64,000 nucleotides of DNA from Kiritimatiellota bacterium B12222 (GTDB lineage: Bacteria > Verrucomicrobiota > Kiritimatiellia > SS1-B-03-39 > UBA6053): contig CP120722.1 of the NCBI GenBank assembly GCA_029719485.1, positions 2,232,001 to 2,296,000 of the forward strand. The letters are read 5' to 3'. Made by a program: the position numbers and the translations under genes. Each line of letters opens with the position of its first letter. Position 1 is the first letter of the stretch. Below, piece after piece: positions 61,555 to 64,000 of the stretch. Below the pieces are notes generated by a model. That model saw only the letters and a list, made by a program, of their open reading frames with translations, did no database searches and was not told the DNA's origin.

Positions 61555-63992
61555 GCGATTTCCGTAACGGTTACGGGATCAAGCTTCCAGATGTCGTTAT
61601 TGTATTCACTGATGGTGCGATCACTGGAGAACATGCCTACGCGTGCGGCATTCAGAACCGCTTTGCGGGCCCAGCCTTTTGGATCTTTGTAGGCGATGTC
61701 CACTTCATGTTGTGCACGAACGTAGTCATTGAAATCAGCCAACACCAAGTAGGGGTCGCCGTGATCGGTCAGACTTTGTTTCACGGACAACATGACATTG
61801 TGTTCTCCGGGTGTGAAGTAATCACTACCAATCCACTCGAGCAAGGTCTTGATCATGGGGTTTTCTTCAACAATATCGTGGGGGTTGTAGCCTTGTTTCC
61901 AGAGGGCTTCTACTTCCTCTACGGTTTTGCCGAAGATAAAGATATTTTCGTCACCGACCACGTCTTTGATTTCAATGTTGGCGCCATCCAGTGTACCGAT
62001 GGTGAGAGCTCCGTTGAGGGAAAGTTTCATATTCCCTGTTCCACTGGCTTCTTTGCCGGCGGTCGAGATTTGTTCGGATAAATCTGCTGCGGGAATGATC
62101 CGTTCTGCCAAGCTAATGCGATAGTTGGGGAGGAAGACCACTTTCAATTTACCATGGATGCGTTCGTCATTGTTGATGACTTTGCCGATAGCATTGATGG
62201 ATTTAATGATGGTTTTGGCTAACTCATATCCCGGTGCCGCTTTGGCCCCGAAGATAAAGACGCGAGGAGCAATATCAAAATCCGGTTCCTGTAACAAACG
62301 GCGATACAGGTAGAGGATGTGCATTAAATTTAAATGTTGACGTTTGTATTCGTGCAGACGTTTGATCTGAACGTCAAAGAGGGCGTGTGGATCCACCGTA
62401 ATTCCGCAATCTTTTTCGATGATGGCTGCGAGTTTTTCTTTATTGCGGAACTTAATATCCATGAAACGCGTGCAGAATTCTTCATCGTCAGCGAAAGGCT
62501 CTAATTTTTCCATTTGGGTTAAATCGCGTGGCCATTCGGATCCGATCTTTTCTGTGATCAAATCGGCGAATTCGGGATTACAAGCCAACAACCAGCGACG
62601 TGGGGTGATGCCGTTGGTTTTGTTGTTGATGCGTCCGGGGAACAATTCGTTAAAGTCAGAGAACAAATGACGTTTGAGAAGTTCCGTATGCAAGGCCGCC
62701 ACTCCATTGACTGAGTAGGACGAAATCACAGACAGATGCGCCATACGTAAGTGTTTCACATCTCCTTCTTCCACCAAAGAGAGGTCACGCAGTTTTTGCT
62801 GATCACCAGGCCATTTAGCAGCGACCTCTTTGAGGTGATGTTTATTGATCTCAAAGACAATTTGTAGATGACGAGGCAGGATTTTCCCAAACAGGGGTAC
62901 AGACCACCGTTCCAAGGCTTCGGGCAGCAAGGTGTGGTTGGTGTAGGCAAAAGTTTGGGTGACAATGCCCCATGCGTCGTCCCAACTCAGGTCTTCTTCA
63001 TCATGAAGAATACGCATCAATTCAGGTACGGCCACGGCAGGGTGGGTGTCGTTGAGCTGAATCGTCGCTTTTTCGGGGAATACGGACCAATTGGAATGTT
63101 CGCGTTTAAAACGACGAATGATATCCCGCAACGAGCAGGCCACAAAAAAGTATTGTTGCACCAAGCGTAACTCTTTTCCGTTTTCGGTAGAATCATTGGG
63201 GTAGAGTACTTTGGAAATGACTTCAGACATATTCTTTTCATAAACGGCTTCCACATAGCCCCCACGGTTGAATACATCTAAGTCTAAATCTTCAGAGGCG
63301 CGGGCTTCCCATAAACGAAGGAAGTTTACGGTTTCGGTACCGTAGCCGGCAATGGGGACATCGTAGGGGACGCCGACAATCTTACGGGTATTGATCCATT
63401 TGGAACGATAGCGACCGGTATCATCAAATTCACTTTGAACTTCTCCGTACACAGGAATGGTTTGTGAATATTCTGGACGAATGATTTCCCAGACGTTTCC
63501 GAAGCGAAGCCAGTTGTCAGGATGTTCTACCTGATAACCATTGATGAACTCTTGGCGGAACAGACCAAATTCATAGCGAATCCCGTAGCCAATTGACGGG
63601 AGGTCTAAGGTGGCCATACTGTCGAGGAAACAAGCCGCTAAACGACCCAAACCACCGTTGCCAAGTCCCATGTCGTTCTCGTCTTCGCGCAGGGTATCAT
63701 AATCAACACCCAACTCATCTAAGGCGCTTACAACTTTGTCGTGAATATCTGCGTTGTACAAATTGTTGTCCAACAGGCGTCCCATTAAGTATTCGAGGGA
63801 TAAATAGTACACCCGACGGGCATCATGTTGTTGATGAGCAGACTGAGTAGAAATCATACGCTGAATCAACAGGTCATTCACCACATGCGAAACGGCTTTG
63901 CGCCAATCTTCAGTGGTAGCTAAGCTCTGGACTTGGGCGATTGAAAAGCGCAAATGATAGAGAATCAGTTCACGGATTTCGTCCACCGTCAT
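61551..63992 (-). CDS. glgP: Glycogen/alpha-glucan phosphorylase
   Basis: The 813-residue product has the GT35 phosphorylase signatures: [71 protein letters not shown], and the PLP site [27 protein letters not shown] with the Schiff-base Lys in GTGNMK. It releases glucose 1-phosphate from glycogen or maltodextrin. The ATG at 63992 is 8 bases from the window edge. The frame stays open to the edge, so a start further upstream cannot be excluded. It is coupled to orn by a 4-bp overlap. Confidence 0.95.
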   Translation of the reverse strand: MTVDEIRELILYHLRFSIAQVQSLATTEDWRKAVSHVVNDLLIQRMISTQSAHQQHDARRVYYLSLEYLMGRLLDNNLYNADIHDKVVSALDELGVDYDTLREDENDMGLGNGGLGRLAACFLDSMATLDLPSIGYGIRYEFGLFRQEFINGYQVEHPDNWLRFGNVWEIIRPEYSQTIPVYGEVQSEFDDTGRYRSKWINTRKIVGVPYDVPIAGYGTETVNFLRLWEARASEDLDLDVFNRGGYVEAVYEKNMSEVISKVLYPNDSTENGKELRLVQQYFFVACSLRDIIRRFKREHSNWSVFPEKATIQLNDTHPAVAVPELMRILHDEEDLSWDDAWGIVTQTFAYTNHTLLPEALERWSVPLFGKILPRHLQIVFEINKHHLKEVAAKWPGDQQKLRDLSLVEEGDVKHLRMAHLSVISSYSVNGVAALHTELLKRHLFSDFNELFPGRINNKTNGITPRRWLLACNPEFADLITEKIGSEWPRDLTQMEKLEPFADDEEFCTRFMDIKFRNKEKLAAIIEKDCGITVDPHALFDVQIKRLHEYKRQHLNLMHILYLYRRLLQEPDFDIAPRVFIFGAKAAPGYELAKTIIKSINAIGKVINNDERIHGKLKVVFLPNYRISLAERIIPAADLSEQISTAGKEASGTGNMKLSLNGALTIGTLDGANIEIKDVVGDENIFIFGKTVEEVEALWKQGYNPHDIVEENPMIKTLLEWIGSDYFTPGEHNVMLSVKQSLTDHGDPYLVLADFNDYVRAQHEVDIAYKDPKGWARKAVLNAARVGMFSSDRTISEYNNDIWKLDPVTVTEIA

Positions 63993-64000
63993 GTTGTGAC

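Overview
This window is a gene-dense chromosomal segment from a Gram-negative bacterium, most likely a member of the Verrucomicrobiota (Opitutia-like). The Gram-negative signs are an LpxC-type lipid A gene, a lipoprotein-export-like ABC system and CsgG- and TRAP-type envelope proteins. The verrucomicrobial flavour comes from two PEP-CTERM-tailed secreted proteins, a lone pseudopilin-like protein with the H-X9-DG signature, a GntR regulator fused to a sugar-binding-protein domain, and several secreted or membrane proteins of families common in that phylum. This placement is inference; no rRNA gene is present. No tRNA, rRNA, CRISPR array, insertion sequence or prophage was found.

Layout. 1-4.1 kb: edge of lpxC, rlmH, plsY and two secreted proteins, with two repeat-rich convergent gaps (a palindrome mosaic at 1117-1408 and a 20-bp/64-bp tandem array at 3581-4115). 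4.1-7.7 kb: a large membrane protein of unknown function and serS, divergent. 7.8-25.6 kb: thirteen consecutive minus-strand genes, often overlapping or a few bases apart: a DtxR-type regulator, oligopeptidase prlC, a YdjY-domain protein, an ArnT-like glycosyltransferase, an MscS-like channel, a HlyD/ABC/FtsX exporter, an SLC12-type transporter, an AGE-family sugar epimerase, an MsbA-like exporter, hemE and protoporphyrinogen oxidase. 25.8-30.1 kb: a GFA-type zinc protein, then lysA and a trpE-trpG-(ExbB-like) operon. The trp operon is preceded by what reads as a ribosome-mediated attenuator: a 17-codon leader peptide with two Trp codons and mutually exclusive antiterminator and terminator pairings. 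30.1-34.6 kb: HAD phosphatase, UPF0182 membrane protein and mnmA. 34.7-41.8 kb: minus-strand housekeeping and accessory genes, including a response regulator with an N-terminal DNA-binding domain and a DUF2868/DUF3482-GTPase/cupin/antiporter/VTT cluster.

42-52.4 kb is the most unusual part. It holds a secreted beta-helix protein, a GH94 phosphorylase, a lone pseudopilin-like protein, an unknown membrane protein, a PEP-CTERM protein and a GntR/solute-binding-protein fusion regulator. A 13-bp palindrome, TTGAC-N3-GTCAA, occurs upstream of four of these transcription units and in three of them overlaps a plausible -35 box. I read this as a previously unmarked regulon, probably responding to a carbohydrate through the adjacent regulator. 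52.6-64 kb: CsgG-like protein, Fur, VC0807-type membrane protein, cytochrome c/PQQ-type sugar dehydrogenase, msrB, DUF1295 protein, cyclopropane synthase, fused TRAP permease, oligoribonuclease and glycogen phosphorylase.

Functionally the window combines envelope biogenesis (lpxC, plsY, cfa, exporters, ArnT-like enzyme), translation and RNA upkeep (serS, rlmH, mnmA, orn), heme, tryptophan and lysine synthesis, and carbohydrate turnover (GH94, glgP, AGE, sugar dehydrogenase).
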